Below are positions 44,020 through 55,419 of a DNA stretch of 64,000 nt, one piece after another. A program made the position numbers and the translations under genes. Origin of the DNA: Serripes groenlandicus (taxonomy: Eukaryota; Mollusca; Bivalvia; Cardiida; Cardiidae); the NCBI GenBank assembly GCA_031761405.1, contig JASEVX010000013.1, positions 39,694,601 through 39,758,600 of the forward strand. The letters run 5' to 3'. The first letter of the stretch is position 1; each line of letters starts with the position of its first letter. Below the pieces are notes generated by a model. That model saw nothing but the letters and a program-made list of their open reading frames with translations. It did not search any database and was not told the DNA's origin.

Positions 44020-44350
44020 ATTATACGCCCAGATACATTATAGTATATGGGGGCTATAGGAGTCACGCTTGTCGGTCGGTTGGTCAGTAACAATGGTCGG
44101 TCGGTCCGATGGTCTGTAGACATTTTTTGTGAACGCTATTTTTCAGCAACCCTTGGTCAGAATTCAATATAACTTCACAAGAATGATTGATACCAAGCCT
44201 AGTTGTGCATATTGTCAGCGTGTTTCACTTGAATTATTTTTAAATGAGTTATGGCCCCTTGAATTTCTCATACATATGTATATTGTCAGGCACCAGCTGG
44301 GGGTATTCATCACCTTCAGTGATATTTCTAGTTTTGTCTGGAGGCTTTGT
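44020..44350 (+). repeat. Fragment of a GTCGGTCGG-type element
   Basis: TTATACGCCCAGATACATTA...TGGGGGCTATAGG, GTCGGTCGGTTGGTCAG, then CTTGGTCAGAATTCAATATA. It resembles the start of the 10858 type. The open frame inside has no recognisable product. Confidence 0.4.
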
Positions 44351-44377
44351 TAAACCCTTTACCACATACAACACACT

Positions 44378-44760
44378 TTTAACCCTTTCTCACATACAAC
44401 AAATCAGCAGCAGACAACTTTGAAGACATCAAGGCAAAACTGAAAAATCTCTATATATGAGAGTAAAATTATTGAATAAGGTTTAAAACATTGTGGCAAA
44501 TTGAGAAATTGATAATTATGAGCAGTTCTCCTTTTGCCACAATGTTTTCAAAAGGCGTCTGATGCAGGCGCGCCAGAAAGCGTCTGTATGTGGGAAAGGG
44601 TTAAACAGTCTCGTCAAAAATATAGAAAATATCTATCATCAATGCAAGTCTAGGTCTAATAATATAACAATTTCTACTTATGCCAGAACGTTTTAAAAAG
44701 TGGTCTGATGCAGATGTGTCAAAAATGCATCTGCAAGGGAAAAGGGTCAAAGTCACTTGT
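44378..44760. mobile_element. Two family T MITEs
   Basis: 44379-44605 (TTAACCCTTTCTCACATACA to GTGGGAAAGGGTTAA) and a partial copy ending GGGAAAAGGGTCAAAG. Confidence 0.7.
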
Positions 44761-44819
44761 CAGCCCCTATCCGTCCAATTTCGTGAAGACTCCCTAGTAA
44801 AGCCTATTGGTTTTGTGAA

Positions 44820-46200
44820 ATTCAACGTGCTAAATTGCTAAATTGTGAAACCAGTGACACACGAAGTATTATGAAATCTTATGAACAAGGTACATGTATA
44901 TTCCAATTTATTTTGATTTATGACTTAATGCACTTCCTACTTGATTATGCAAGCATAATATTCATTTGTTTGCTATATACAAATTTTGCCTTTCTTTTGT
45001 TAATTTTTTCATATCATTGTGAAAACATGTTTGCTTTTCCTAATTGTGAAGTAGCCTTAATTCGGCCCCTAATAGTAAGCGAAAAGGCGCTGCTTGTGAA
45101 TCAATTAATGACCAATATCAAACATGGAATATAGCATATTGAATCTCAAAAAGATAAAGGAAACACGAGGTCAGGTCAATCTGTGATATTTATTACTACT
45201 TAATAGCTGTGGTTAGATGTATTTTGAAATATCTACTATATCCCTAGTCACAGCCATTTCACAACACATTTTGAAATGTCTCGCAGCCATGGATTGGATA
45301 TAGAATTGACTGTACTTATATAACCTTTCCGACATACAGCAAAACTGCAGCAGACAACTTTTAAATCTCTCATCAATGAAAGTCTAGTTATTGAATGGTT
45401 TTGAGATCATTTTTGCAAAAGAGAAAATGATAATTAAGAGCAATTTCAATTTCACCTTATGCCTCACTGTTTTCAAAAGTCATCTGCCACAGGTGCGTCA
45501 AAATGCGTCTGCAAGTTGGAAATGGTAAAAGTCACTTGTTAACTCTTTCCCACATACGACAATTCTGCAGACGACGACTTTGAACGTATTTTGTCAAAAC
45601 ATAGAAAATCACCATAATTGAATGGATATCCTATGACTAAAAGTGGAAAACATTGTGGCAAAAGGAGAAATTGCACGTTTTGTGCAATTTCTTCTTTTGT
45701 CACTATGTTTTCAAAAAGCCTTCTGCTGCAGAGGCGTCCGAAAGCGTTTATATGAGGGAAAGGGTGAATCTTTTGATGACCGATATATCAATCATTGACT
45801 ATTGCATCTCAATAAGATAAAGAAACCACAGGGTCAATCAGTGGTATTTATTACTATACTGAACAGCTGTTTGTATTTAAAATTATCTACAACCCCTAGC
45901 ACATTTTATAATGTCTCGCAGCCATGGATTGAATAAAATCATCTTCCAAAGATGCGTCAAAATGCGTCTGCAAGTGGGAAAAGGGTTAAAGTCACTTGGG
46001 GATCATTTGATGACCAATATCAAACATGGAACATAGAATATTGAATCTCAATAAGATAAAGAAAACATGAGGTCAATAAGTGGCATACATTACTACTGAA
46101 CAGCTGTGGTTTAAGATATACATTTGTATTTTAAAACTATCTACAATCTCTAGTCACAGCATATTTCGAAATGTCTCACGGCCATGGATTTGATAGAATT
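44820..46200. repeat. Segment present three times, with family T insertions
   Basis: AATATCAAACATGGAATATA...TCTCGCAGCCATGGATT occurs at 45110-45300, 45775-45935 and 46012-46195, with MITE pieces between. The open frame at 44835..45134 abuts the first copy; I see no support for it. Confidence 0.75.
45538..45768 (+). mobile_element. Family T MITE, full length, between duplicated segments
   Basis: GTCACTTG-TTAACTCTTTCCCACATAC...GAGGGAAAGGGTGAA; the paralogous place at 46000 reads GTCACTTGGGGATCATTTGA without it. Confidence 0.82.
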
Positions 46201-46204
46201 GTTT

Positions 46205-46395
46205 GTTTGTTTCTTTGTATGGTGTTTTACGCTGCTTTCAACAATATTTCAGTTATATCACAAATTGTTTCCTGGGTAAGTTGGCAGCACTAGTTACTGG
46301 TCCATGTATCCAGACACCAGCGAGTGGGTCGTTATGGTGAAATCTTTGGTACCACTACACCACCGAGATGGTACTGGATTGAATCGATAATATAT
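46205..46395 (-). mobile_element. Truncated SINE-G
   Basis: GTATGGTGTTTTACGCTGCTTTC, GTTACTGGTCCATGTATCCAG, CACTACACCACCGAGATGG. Confidence 0.65.
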
Positions 46396-46439
46396 GAGCT
46401 ACATCATTTACATTTGAGTCTTCTGTCTTCTGATTATTG

Positions 46440-46870
46440 TCAAACATTGGTGTAGTGGTAGAGCGTTCACTTCAAGCAAGAGGTTGCGGATTGGAGTAGA
46501 GCTGCAACGATTCACTTAAGGCTCGATTCGATTCAATTCCGATATCAAACATGTAGATTCGATTATTTTCGATTCGATTCATGTTTTACTTATTGCTGCT
46601 ATTTAATATTTAGTTGTATATTTAAAGGGTGTTTAATCATTGCAATTATGAAAAACTAGGATAGTATTTCATCAAGAACAAATTTTAATTAACAACTTCC
46701 TGTTTACATATTTTAAATAACAAAAAAACATCACACATTTATAACGGCGAGTTTAAAACCTGTTTTTCGATGCATCGGAGCGAATCGTTGCACCTCTAGA
46801 TTGGAGCCCCCCGGACGAGTCATGCGAAAGACTAAAAATAGTAGTAATGGCTGCCCTCCTTGGCTCTAAG
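46440..46870 (+). mobile_element. SINE-G split by a hAT-type MITE
   Basis: Head GGTGTAGTGGTAGAGCGTTC and GAGGTTGCGGATTGGAG up to 46496; it resumes GATTGGAGCCCCCCGGACG at 46799, then AGTAGTAATGGCTGCCCTCC. Confidence 0.85.
46497..46798. mobile_element. hAT-type MITE, 302 bp, with 8-bp target duplication
   Basis: Inverted ends TAGAGCTGCAACGATTC and GAATCGTTGCACCTCTA, flanked by GATTGGAG at 46489-46496 and 46799-46806. Eight-base duplications are the hAT signature. No protein inside. Confidence 0.93.
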
Positions 46871-46984
46871 GGTTGCAGGAAGCTTCAAAGAGTATAGATC
46901 TTAATCAGACTGTATGGATGTACAGGCTGATCTGGATCTACACTGATCACAGAAAGCCAACATGTACCTTGTTCCATGGACAGG

Positions 46985-47281
46985 CTCCATTATGTCGAAA
47001 TATTGACCCTTTCCCACCTGCAGACGCATTTTGACGCAATAGCAGCCCATGATGAGCAATTTCTCCTTTGGTCACAATGTTTTCAACTTTATTTAACAAT
47101 AAGAAGGTGGCATTTATCCCTTTCCCACATGCAGACGCATTTTGACACAATAGCAGCAGACGACTCTTAAAAACATCTCCTTTGACCACAATGTTTTCAA
47201 CTTTATTTAACAATAAAACTATCGCTTATGGTTTTTCAAAGTCGTCTGCTGCACATTTTATGTATGTGGGAAAGGGTTTAG
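46985..47281. mobile_element. Family T, left part duplicated in tandem
   Basis: CCCTTTCCCACCTGCAGACG at 47006 and CCCTTTCCCACATGCAGACG at 47119, each with GACGCAATAGCAGC and AACTTTATTTAACAATAA; one right end GTGGGAAAGGGTT. Confidence 0.75.
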
Positions 47282-47320
47282 GCATAAAAACAACAGATGC
47301 AGTTCATATTATATATAAAG

Positions 47321-47590
47321 GGACCACCTCTGTGGTGAAATGGTAGAGGGTCTGTCGCCGGTAGCTGGAGGTCGTTGGTTTGATCCCTGGCCGGATCATA
47401 CTAAAGACTTTAAAAATAGTAGAAATGGCTGCCTTCCTTGGCGCTCAGGGTTTAGGGCTTAGAATACGATTGACTTGCTGGTGTCAGGTTAACTGGACCA
47501 ATAGAGCTGGTAACTTGCCCAGAAAATGGCATGATATAAGAAATGTTAATAACGGCGTAAACAACCAAATAATCAGTCAATCAACCTTTT
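47321..47590 (+). mobile_element. SINE-G, near full length
   Basis: ACCTCTGTGGTGAAATGGTAG, GTTTGATCCCTGGCCGG, tail AACAACCAAATAATCAGTCA. Confidence 0.8.
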
Positions 47591-47988
47591 GAAAGGAAGT
47601 AAGCAGGGATCAGTTTAAGACCAGCAAAATTACATTTATACGTGAGTCAGGCACTTAATTTGGACTGAAGTGAATCATCATTTATTTAAAACTATCTAAA
47701 TATATATTGTCCTTTGATTAAAGTGTGTTTACATTTGCAGTCCTTCAGAAAAGATCAGAATTACCATGTTTGCTTAATACTTATTGCATTGGGCAGAGAC
47801 ATGCACATATTCTGTTGATAATTTATGCAATTGTTCTCCTTCAAATACATACAAGTACCTACATAGGTTTACTTTCAAATACATGCTTACATTCATTTGC
47901 AAAATTAACTTCATCCAAACATACATACTAACATTTACTTGAATAAAGATGGTTACATAAATGTAGGAATAACCGGCCCAATGACAGG
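47591..47988. other. No gene seen
   Basis: AT-rich sequence leading into the satellite; CATACAAGTACCTACATAGG / CAAATACATGC words only. Confidence 0.4.
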
Positions 47989-47989
47989 T

Positions 47990-49090
47990 CTCCCCATATA
48001 TGTCAGGATAAACTAGTTCTATGATAATCCACATATGTCAGGATAAACTTGGATAAACTTGTTCTATGGTAGTCCACATATGTCTGGATAAACTTGCTCT
48101 ATGGTAGTCCACATATGTCAGGATAAACTTGCTCTATGATAGTCCACATATGTCAGGATAAACTTGCTCTATGATAGTCCACATATGTCAGGATAAACTT
48201 GCTCTATGGTAGTCCACATATGTCAGGATAAACTTGTTCTATGGTAGTCAACATATGTCAGGATAAACTTGCTTTATGGTAGTCCACATATGTCAGGATA
48301 AACTTACTCTATGGTAATCCACATATGTCAGGATAAACTTGCTCTATGGTAGTCCACATATGTCAGGATAAACTTGTTCTATGGTAATCCACATATGTCA
48401 GGATAAACTTGTTCTATGGTAGTCCACATATGTCAGGATAAACTTGTTCTATGGTAGTCAACATATGTCAGGATAAACTTGCTTTATGGTAGTCCACATA
48501 TGTCAGGATAAACTTACTCTATGGTAATCCACATATGTCAGGATAAACTTGCTCTATGGTAGTCCACATATGTCAGGATAAACTTGTTCTATGGTAATCC
48601 ACATATGTCAGGATAAACTTGTTCTATGGTAGTCCACATATGTCAGGATAAACTTGCTCTATGGTGGTCCACATATGTCAGGATAAACTTGCTATATGGT
48701 AGTCCACATATATCAGGATAAACTTGTTCTATGGTAATCCACATATGTCGGGATAAACTTTTCTATGGAAGTCCACATATGTCAGGATAAACTTGTTCTA
48801 TGGTAGTCCGCATATGTCAGGATAAACTTGTTCTATGGAAGTCCACATATGTCAGGATAAACTTGTTCTATGGTAATCCACATATGTCAGGATAAACTTG
48901 TTCTATGGTAGTCCACATATGTCAGGATAAACTTGTTCTATAGTAGTCCACATATGTCAGGATAAACTTGTTCTATGGTAGTCCACATTTGTCAGGATAA
49001 ACTTGCTCTATGGTAGTCCACATATGTCAGGATAAACTTGTTCTATGGTAGTCCACATTTGTCAGCATAAACTTGTTCTGAGAGAGTTCA
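47990..49090 (+). repeat. 35-bp satellite, about 31 units
   Basis: Unit CACATATGTCAGGATAAACT + TGTTCTATGGTAGTC, with variable positions (GTTCT/GCTCT, GTAGTCC/GTAATCC). A block of six units (210 bp) is itself duplicated: the variants starting at 48236 recur in the same order at 48446. Unit ends are directly adjacent, with no spacers. Confidence 0.95.
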
Positions 49091-49121
49091 AATACATCAG
49101 GATCGCTTAAGGTCGTAATTT

Positions 49122-49574
49122 TAGCTCACCTGTCATGTAGTGACAAGGTGAGCTTTTGTGATCGTCCGTCGTCTGTCTATAATTGCTTGTGAACAAGTTG
49201 AAGTCTTCATTTGTTATCGGATGTTTGCCAAACTTATTCAGTAGCTAGATATCCATGAGAGCTCAGTTCCTTTGGAAACCAGATCCGTCTATGCATGACT
49301 GAATTATGGCCCTTTTAAAATTGGCAAAATTGTTATAATTGACTTTGTGAACACGATAAAAACTTCATTTATTTGTCACATGTCCTTTACATTGATTTAT
49401 AAACATGTGACCATGACCTTATTGTGATCTTTTACAATCAAATATCATCATTGTCTTTGGATGACCGTCACCATGACTTTTTGAGTTTCTTTCTTATTTT
49501 TGTAGAGCAATTAAATTAGGACGCTAAAACACTTACTCAGGTGAGCGATATAGGGCCATCATGGTCCTCTTGTT
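49122..49574 (+). mobile_element. GCTCACCTG...CAGGTGAGC element, compact copy
   Basis: TTAGCTCACCTGTCATGTAG...GGTGAGCTTTTGTGATCGTC at left; TCAGGTGAGCGATATAGGGCC...CCTCTTGTT at right. A SINE-G tail follows (49575-49645). Confidence 0.78.
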
Positions 49575-49734
49575 AATTTACCCAGGAAATACTGTGATAT
49601 AACTGAACTACTTTTGAAATCAACATAAAACATTTAAACAAACAAAATGTTATAAATTTGGCAGTTTAAGGGATTCTAATGCCTGACATTATTGCTTGTT
49701 CAGTTTAAACAAACAAGATTTATTACGATTATTA

Positions 49735-49938
49735 ACCCTTTACCCACATGCAGCCTGGCTTTCATGTAACGGCAGCAGATGGCTTTAAAAACATTTCTTT
49801 ATAAAATAAGAAATTGCTTGTAATGAACTCCACTTCAATTGTTAATTAAACATAAATAAACATTTTCCAATTTTCTTTTTCATTAATATTTAACATGTTG
49901 TCTGCTGCAGATTTGTTGTAAATGGTAAAGGGATAAGT
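49735..49938. mobile_element. Family T MITE, diverged
   Basis: TTAACCCTTTACCCACATGC to AATGGTAAAGGGATAA. Confidence 0.6.
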
Positions 49939-50039
49939 AGCATACAGTTGTCATGTTTCAAGTGTTTGATTGGCTCCTGTATCGATTAACAGCCCTTTTG
50001 TCGTTTGTGCTTTATCTCCAGAAGACACTCCTTTATTAA

Positions 50040-50500
50040 ATCCCCTTTTCCTCTCAAATCTACAGCAGACAGGTTAGAAAAATATGGAAAATCTCTAAAA
50101 AAAATCTCTAAAAAAAAAAAAAAAGAAACAATTATTGAATAGTTTATTTATTTATTGGGGTTTTACGCCGCTTTCAACAATATTTCAGTTACATCACGGC
50201 GACAGTTCACTTATTCATGATCCCTGGGTAAACAAACCAGTACTAGGCTAAAAAATGTGCCTTGCCCAAGGGCACTCCACCATGACCGTAGTGCCACGGC
50301 TGGTGATCGAACCCGGGACACACAGTTTCGAAATCCCCGACGCTAACTGCTCGACCACAGCGGATTCCTTAATTATTGAATAGAGCTGAAAGCATTGTAA
50401 CAAAAGGAGTAATTGTTCATCATACACAAATTCTCCATTTGCCACATTGTTGTTGTAAGTTGTCTGCTGCAGAAGTGTCAGAAATCGCCTATATAACCAC
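50040..50500. mobile_element. Family T MITE interrupted by a SINE-S
   Basis: Left part with an A run to 50142, right core from 50384 (GCATTGTAACAAAAGGAG, GTTGTCTGCTGCAGA). Confidence 0.65.
50143..50370 (-). mobile_element. SINE-S with 13-bp target duplication
   Basis: AATTATTGAATAG at 50130-50142 and 50371-50383 flanks a reversed SINE: AAACAAACCAGTACTAGGCT, GCCTTGCCCAAGGGCACTCC, GATCGAACCCGGGACAC, GACCACAGCGGATTCC. Confidence 0.87.
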
Positions 50501-50504
50501 TTTT

Positions 50505-51035
50505 CCACATGCAGACGCATTTAGACACATTTGACATCTTTAGTAAATATTCTGGTAAAACCTTTTTTGTATTGACAGGAGACATCCCTTTGTTGACCCT
50601 TTTTCCACATGCAGATGCAATTTGAGCCATCTGCATCAGAAGACTTTTGAAAACATTGTGCCAAAAGGAGATATTGCTATCAACCCTTTACCACTTACAA
50701 CAAATAAGCAGCAGACAACTTTGAAAACATTTAGTCAAAAATATGGAAACTCTAAAAAAATGAAAGAACAAGCATTGAATAAAGTTGAAAACATTGTGGC
50801 AAAAGGAGATGTAGTAACAACCATTTTGCATTGCCTCAATGATGTGCTGTTAGATTGCTGCCAGACAGGCGCATATATATAAGAATGTGGGTTTGAATTT
50901 TGGCTGGGAATGGTAGTAACTGCTTTACCTTCTTGGCACTCAGGAGTGTGGGGTTAGAATTTCCACTGACCTGCTGACCTGCTGGTGTCGGGAGGAATTG
51001 ACTAGTGCCCGGCTGTAGATTTTCAGGGGATTCTT
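50505..51035. mobile_element. Family T fragments and a partial SINE-G
   Basis: Left ends at 50505, 50597 and 50683, the last running to about 50815; 50885-51010 holds CTTGGCACTCAGGAGTGTGG and CTGCTGGTGTCGGGAGG. Confidence 0.55.
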
Positions 51036-51036
51036 A

Positions 51037-51269
51037 ATTAACCCTTTCCCTCATACGACAATTATGCAGCAGACGACTTTGAACGTATTTTGTCAAAACA
51101 TAGAAAATATCCATAATTGAATGGGTAACCTTTGACAAAAAGTGGAAAACAATTGTGGCAAAAGGAGAAATTGCACGTTTTGTGCAATTTCTTCTTTTGT
51201 CACTATGTTTTCAAAAGGCCCTCTGCTGCAGAGGCGTCAGAAAGCGTCTATATGAGGGAAAGGGTTAAC
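51037..51269 (+). mobile_element. Family T MITE, full length
   Basis: TTAACCCTTTCCCTCATACG to TATGAGGGAAAGGGTTAA with the complete core palindrome. Confidence 0.9.
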
Positions 51270-51640
51270 AGAAAATACAGGGAAACTATGGGAAAAACGT
51301 GGGGAAAAAAAAAAGGAATTTCATGTTAATATGCAGAAATGCTGAAACCAGTCCAAATACTCTGGTATGTCCATGGAACCACTCACCTGAGTGCCCACAG
51401 TACCGTTCTGGTGTGTACATGGAACCATTCCGAGGTATCCTACGAATTTCCAGGATTTCCATGGAACTGTTCCAGGATGTCCACAGAACCATTCTGGGGT
51501 GTCCACTTAAACGTACTGGGTGTCCAAGGTAAGTATCATATCAACCCAAAGTATTCCTGGAAAGTTGTCTAAATACTCCAGGGGTTTTCCCTGGATTTTT
51601 TTGTGTATTTTCGTATTTTCTGTTAGTGTTAAGTGTCCCT
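51268..51640. mobile_element. ACAGAAAATACAGGGAAA element
   Basis: Ends ACAGAAAATACAGGGAAACT and TTCGTATTTTCTGT are inverted; the inside has repeated GTCCATGGAACCA/GGTGTCCAC words. A second copy is at 63330-63610. Open frames on both strands are repeat shadows. Confidence 0.7.
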
Positions 51641-51785
51641 GGAAAATCTACAGCCGAGTAGTACTGCATGGTAACTTACTCAGGAAACACAGTGAAAATA
51701 TATAAATATTGTTGAATGTGCCATACAAACAGACAAACCAATAATAAAATGATAATAATAACAAGTACTGATTGTGATTGCAAGC

Positions 51786-52139
51786 AAGTCACATATATCC
51801 CCAAAACCGGCAAACGTTCAATTTTCCCGCCTTTTTGGCGGCCATATTGAAAGTGGCGTGCGATGATAAAATTTTGATGTTGGAAATGAACTCGTCACAC
51901 CTACATCTACTTGAAAACTAAATTTTATTGAAATTGGAGCATTTTAGGTTTTGAAAAAAAATCCGAAAGTCAATTGCACATCTTTTGGTGCACTGGTGGC
52001 CTATTTTTGTGCAAAGTTTCATTAAGATCGGTTCAAGCATCTCCGAGTAAATCACCGGACAAAGGTAAATGGAAAGAAAAATAAGAAAATGAAAAATAAC
52101 AAAAACAATATATCCCCAAACTTTGTTTTGGGGATATAA
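51786..52139. mobile_element. TATATCCCCAAA inverted-repeat element
   Basis: ATATATCCCCAAAACCGG at left and GTTTTGGGGATATA at right, about 354 bp. One copy only in the window. Confidence 0.65.
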
Positions 52140-52560
52140 TAATAAGGATGATGATACTGAAGAGCAGATGCCCATATCATCAGTCTATTCAGATTTGATA
52201 TTTTTACACAGTTATGACCCTTTCATTTTGTACAATCCATTTGGGGATCATTATACAAGTTTTCTTGTCTTCATCTGTTTGAAAAAAATGTTGACACCTC
52301 CAATGATAATTATGATAATAATTATGATGAGGATCGATAATAATGCAAATAATAATACTGATGTCCGGTAAAAGGTGAAAAATAAATGAAGAAGACAACA
52401 GAACAATTCTAGATTAACATGTTTTATTTTAAAATAACAGCCTATAGTAACAACTGATAACATAATAACAAATAGTTGGTAATCTTTATTAACAAAGTGT
52501 ATTAGAGCCGTGGTATTTGAAATATATTTGAGACACTTCTGGTCATCTTATTTTGGCATC
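52140..52560. other. No gene seen
   Basis: Simple GATAATAAT-type sequence near 52300-52360; nothing else. Confidence 0.4.
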
Positions 52561-52564
52561 TTTC

Positions 52565-52770
52565 GATTGGATTGATTGTTTTGTGTTTTACGCCGCTTTC
52601 AACAAATTTCACGACATTTCCTTGCGTAAGTTACCGTAATGTTAACCCCGCAACACTCAGACAGAGCACCAAGGAGGGTAGCCATTACTACCATTATTTG
52701 GTATGACCGGGCTTGGGATCGAACACCCGACCTCCCACTACACCACCGAGGCAGTGACATCTTCAGAGGT
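52565..52770 (-). mobile_element. SINE-G copy
   Basis: TTGTTTTGTGTTTTACGCCGC, GTAGCCATTACTACCATTATT, GATCGAACACCCGACCTCCC, CTACACCACCGAGGC. Confidence 0.75.
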
Positions 52771-52864
52771 CAATTGGCATGAAACTAATTTATGTGATTA
52801 CGGGCGGTGAAGGCTCCGGTGACTCTGTGCGGATGCACAGACTCGCCCGGAGTCTTCAATGTAT

Positions 52865-53117
52865 GTAGAACCCTTTTCCACATACAACAAATCTGCATGA
52901 GACGACTTTGGACACTTCTAGGAAAAAATCGGAAAAATCGGAAAAAAGTATGATGATAGTGTTGAAAACATTGTGGCAAAAGGAGAAATTTCTCTTTATG
53001 AGCAATTTCTCCTTTTGCTCTTTATGAGCAATTTCTCCTTTTGCCACAATTCTTATCAAAAGGTGTCTGCTTCAGAGGCATCAGAAAGTGTATGTATATA
53101 TGTTGAAAAGGGTTAAG
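52865..53117. mobile_element. Family T MITE with duplicated core arm
   Basis: CTTTATGAGCAATTTCTCCTTTTG is present twice in a row (near 52990 and 53018). Confidence 0.8.
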
Positions 53118-53139
53118 ATCCCAAATCACTATAGGGGGG

Positions 53140-53400
53140 GCTCATTCTTTCGGTGGTGTAGTGGTAGAGCATTCACCTCCGGTGCTGGAAGTCTAGGGTT
53201 TGATCCCTGACCGGGTCATACCAAGGACTTTAATGTCTTGCCCTCCTTGGTGCTCAGGTATGTTGGGTTAGCAATACGACTGACTGGCTCAGGGGTCAGG
53301 ACAAATAGACCAGCAGTGCTGATTACTTACCCAGGAAACACCATGATATAACTGAAATATTGTTGAAAGCAGCATTTAACATCAAGCAATCAATCAATCA
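53140..53400 (+). mobile_element. SINE-G, near full length
   Basis: TCGGTGGTGTAGTGGTAGAGC, GGTTTGATCCCTGACCGG, tail ATCAAGCAATCAATCAATC. Confidence 0.85.
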
Positions 53401-54040
53401 TTCCTTCTACATAATGTAAGAATAACAATTGGCAATTGTCCAAATATGTCCTTTGGTTGATTTTGATGAATTTTGTTCACAAAAAATGGATAGTGATTTT
53501 TTCATTTTGCCCTATATTTAGAAATGAATTCTGCATTTATATGATAATGAAGTATATTAATTTTATAAATAAGACCAATGATTGAAAATTAATATTTTTA
53601 GAGTTCATATGCTAGAGATAGCTTTAAGCCCTTCTACAGTATACAACCGTTACAATTTCTCCTTTTCCCCCTATATTCTCAACTCTGTAAATAAATAAAC
53701 ATCCAACTTTGTTTTTTAACTGTAAATGTTTCCAAGACAAATATTATCTCATGTAAATGGTTAAACCCTTTCTGACCTGCAGACAAAAAAAACCCCAGAA
53801 GAAATAACTCATAATGTACAACCCTATTCAATAATTATATAGTTAATATTGTCTGAAGCAGCCACCTAAAAAGAAGTCAAAATTCAGCTGCTGAAAACAA
53901 GACAAATAATGAAGAAAATGTTGTTTTGGTTAATTTTCAAGTGGCTGCTTAACAGAGTTAAGCCTTTTACAAGTTCGAATGGACTTCCATTTATAAACAT
54001 TTCTTTGTCGTTATCCACTGCAGATTTGTTGTAAGTGCAA
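53401..54040. other. No gene seen
   Basis: AT-rich; weak family T traces at 53640-53700, 53765-53830 and 54000-54040. Confidence 0.4.
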
Positions 54041-54600
54041 TTAACCCTTTCCCTCATATAGACGCTTTCTGACGCCTCTGCAGCAGACGGCTTTTTGAAA
54101 ACATAGTGACAAAAGAAGAAATTGCACAAAACGTGCAATTTCTCCTTTTGCCACAATGTTTTCCACTTTTCGTCATAGGTTATCCATTCAATTATGGAGA
54201 TTTTCAATGTTTTGACAAAATACGTTCAAAGTCGTCTGCTGCAGAACTGTTGTATGAGGGAAAGGGTTAAAGACTAGATTAAGCATCTTTTTAAATAAGA
54301 ATGATCCTTAATTTTAAATGAAATGTAGATTACACTTTAAGACTGATCAATGTTAACCCTGTTTTTGAAATGAATATACATTGATATGTCTTAATTTAGC
54401 CCCCCCCCCTTCCCACATACAAAAACTCGGTAGCAGACAACTTTGAATAATTTAGGCAACATTATGGAAAATCTCTATGTGTAATTATTGCATACAGATG
54501 TAATAATTGTGATGGAAGTGAAATTGCTCATCATGTCAGAACAATTTCTCCTTTTGTCACAATGTGTTTGACAGTTAATTGTCAGCTATAGAAGGGATGA
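54041..54600. mobile_element. Family T full copy and a diverged copy
   Basis: 54041-54270 is complete (TTAA both ends, reverse orientation); 54400-54600 follows a C run and lacks a right end. Confidence 0.8.
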
Positions 54601-54778
54601 ATTAATGTGTCACAATGTGCCAAATGGTAAATAATGTATCTATACATGTGTATATATATATATATATACCTTTTACACATGAAACTGGCACATGTTCAAT
54701 ATGTAAAAAGATCTGTTTACATTGAAATATGATTTTTATACATAATGAATCATCAGACACAGTTTTAACAATCTCATT

Positions 54779-55013
54779 AACCCCTTTCCCTCATATAGAC
54801 GCTTTCTGACGCCTCTGCAGCAGAAGGCTTTTTGAAAACATAGTGACAAAAGAAGAAATTGCTCAAAACAAGCAATTTCTCCTTTTGCCACAATGTTTTC
54901 CACTTTTAGTCATAGGTTATCCATTCAATTATAGATCTCGAGTTTTTCTATTTGTTGACAAAATGTGTTTGAAGTCGTCTGCTGCAGATTTGTTGTATGT
55001 GGGAAAAGGGTTA
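54779..55013 (-). mobile_element. Family T MITE, hybrid of two subtypes
   Basis: Left end CCCTTTCCCTCATATAGACG (ATGAGGG subtype), right end TTTGTTGTATGTGGGAAAAGGG (TGTGGG subtype). Confidence 0.8.
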
Positions 55014-55124
55014 AATATCGGACAAAATGACTTTGCTTTGTGTATATTGAATCAGATGACACAGCTTAAAAGGTCGATCAAAATGTAAAGTCTGATATAC
55101 ATATATCTTAATTGTCCTTTGTGA

Positions 55125-55300
55125 TTACAGTCGAGCCTGCGTTAAAGACTGCCTTGGAATAGATTCCCTGTCTTACTTAATGCAACCACACTTTTAATTT
55201 CCAAATTACTCATTTTCTGCATAAATGTCCCTGCAAAGACTATCTGTAAACAAAGATGTATTGTTCTCTTCCCATGGGTGTTTTTTAAACACAGTTTTAT
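55125..55300 (-). mobile_element. GAACCTGTG-type MITE, diverged
   Basis: ACAGTCGAGCCTGCGTTAAAG, TTCCCTGTCTTACTTAATGC, CCATGGGTGTTTTTTAAACAC. Confidence 0.5.
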
Positions 55301-55419
55301 CTATTTACATTAGTGTTGCTATTTTCTAGCATTCTAATTAAAGCACTTAGGTTTTAACCATTATACAATAACAAAAATTAACCCCTTTTTAGACTTTTGA
55401 AAACGATGTATAGTAAAAG

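Noticed and set aside
44835..45134. 99-codon hydrophobic open frame
   Set aside because: AT-rich composition gives Leu/Phe/Ile runs; no splice context or homologue recognised, and it borders a triplicated non-coding segment.
47990..49090. CRISPR-like array
   Set aside because: Repeats are directly adjacent with no unique spacers, and the genome is eukaryotic.
51299..51572. Overlapping open frames on both strands
   Set aside because: Produced by the CCATGGAACC-type words of the ACAGAAAATACAGGG element.
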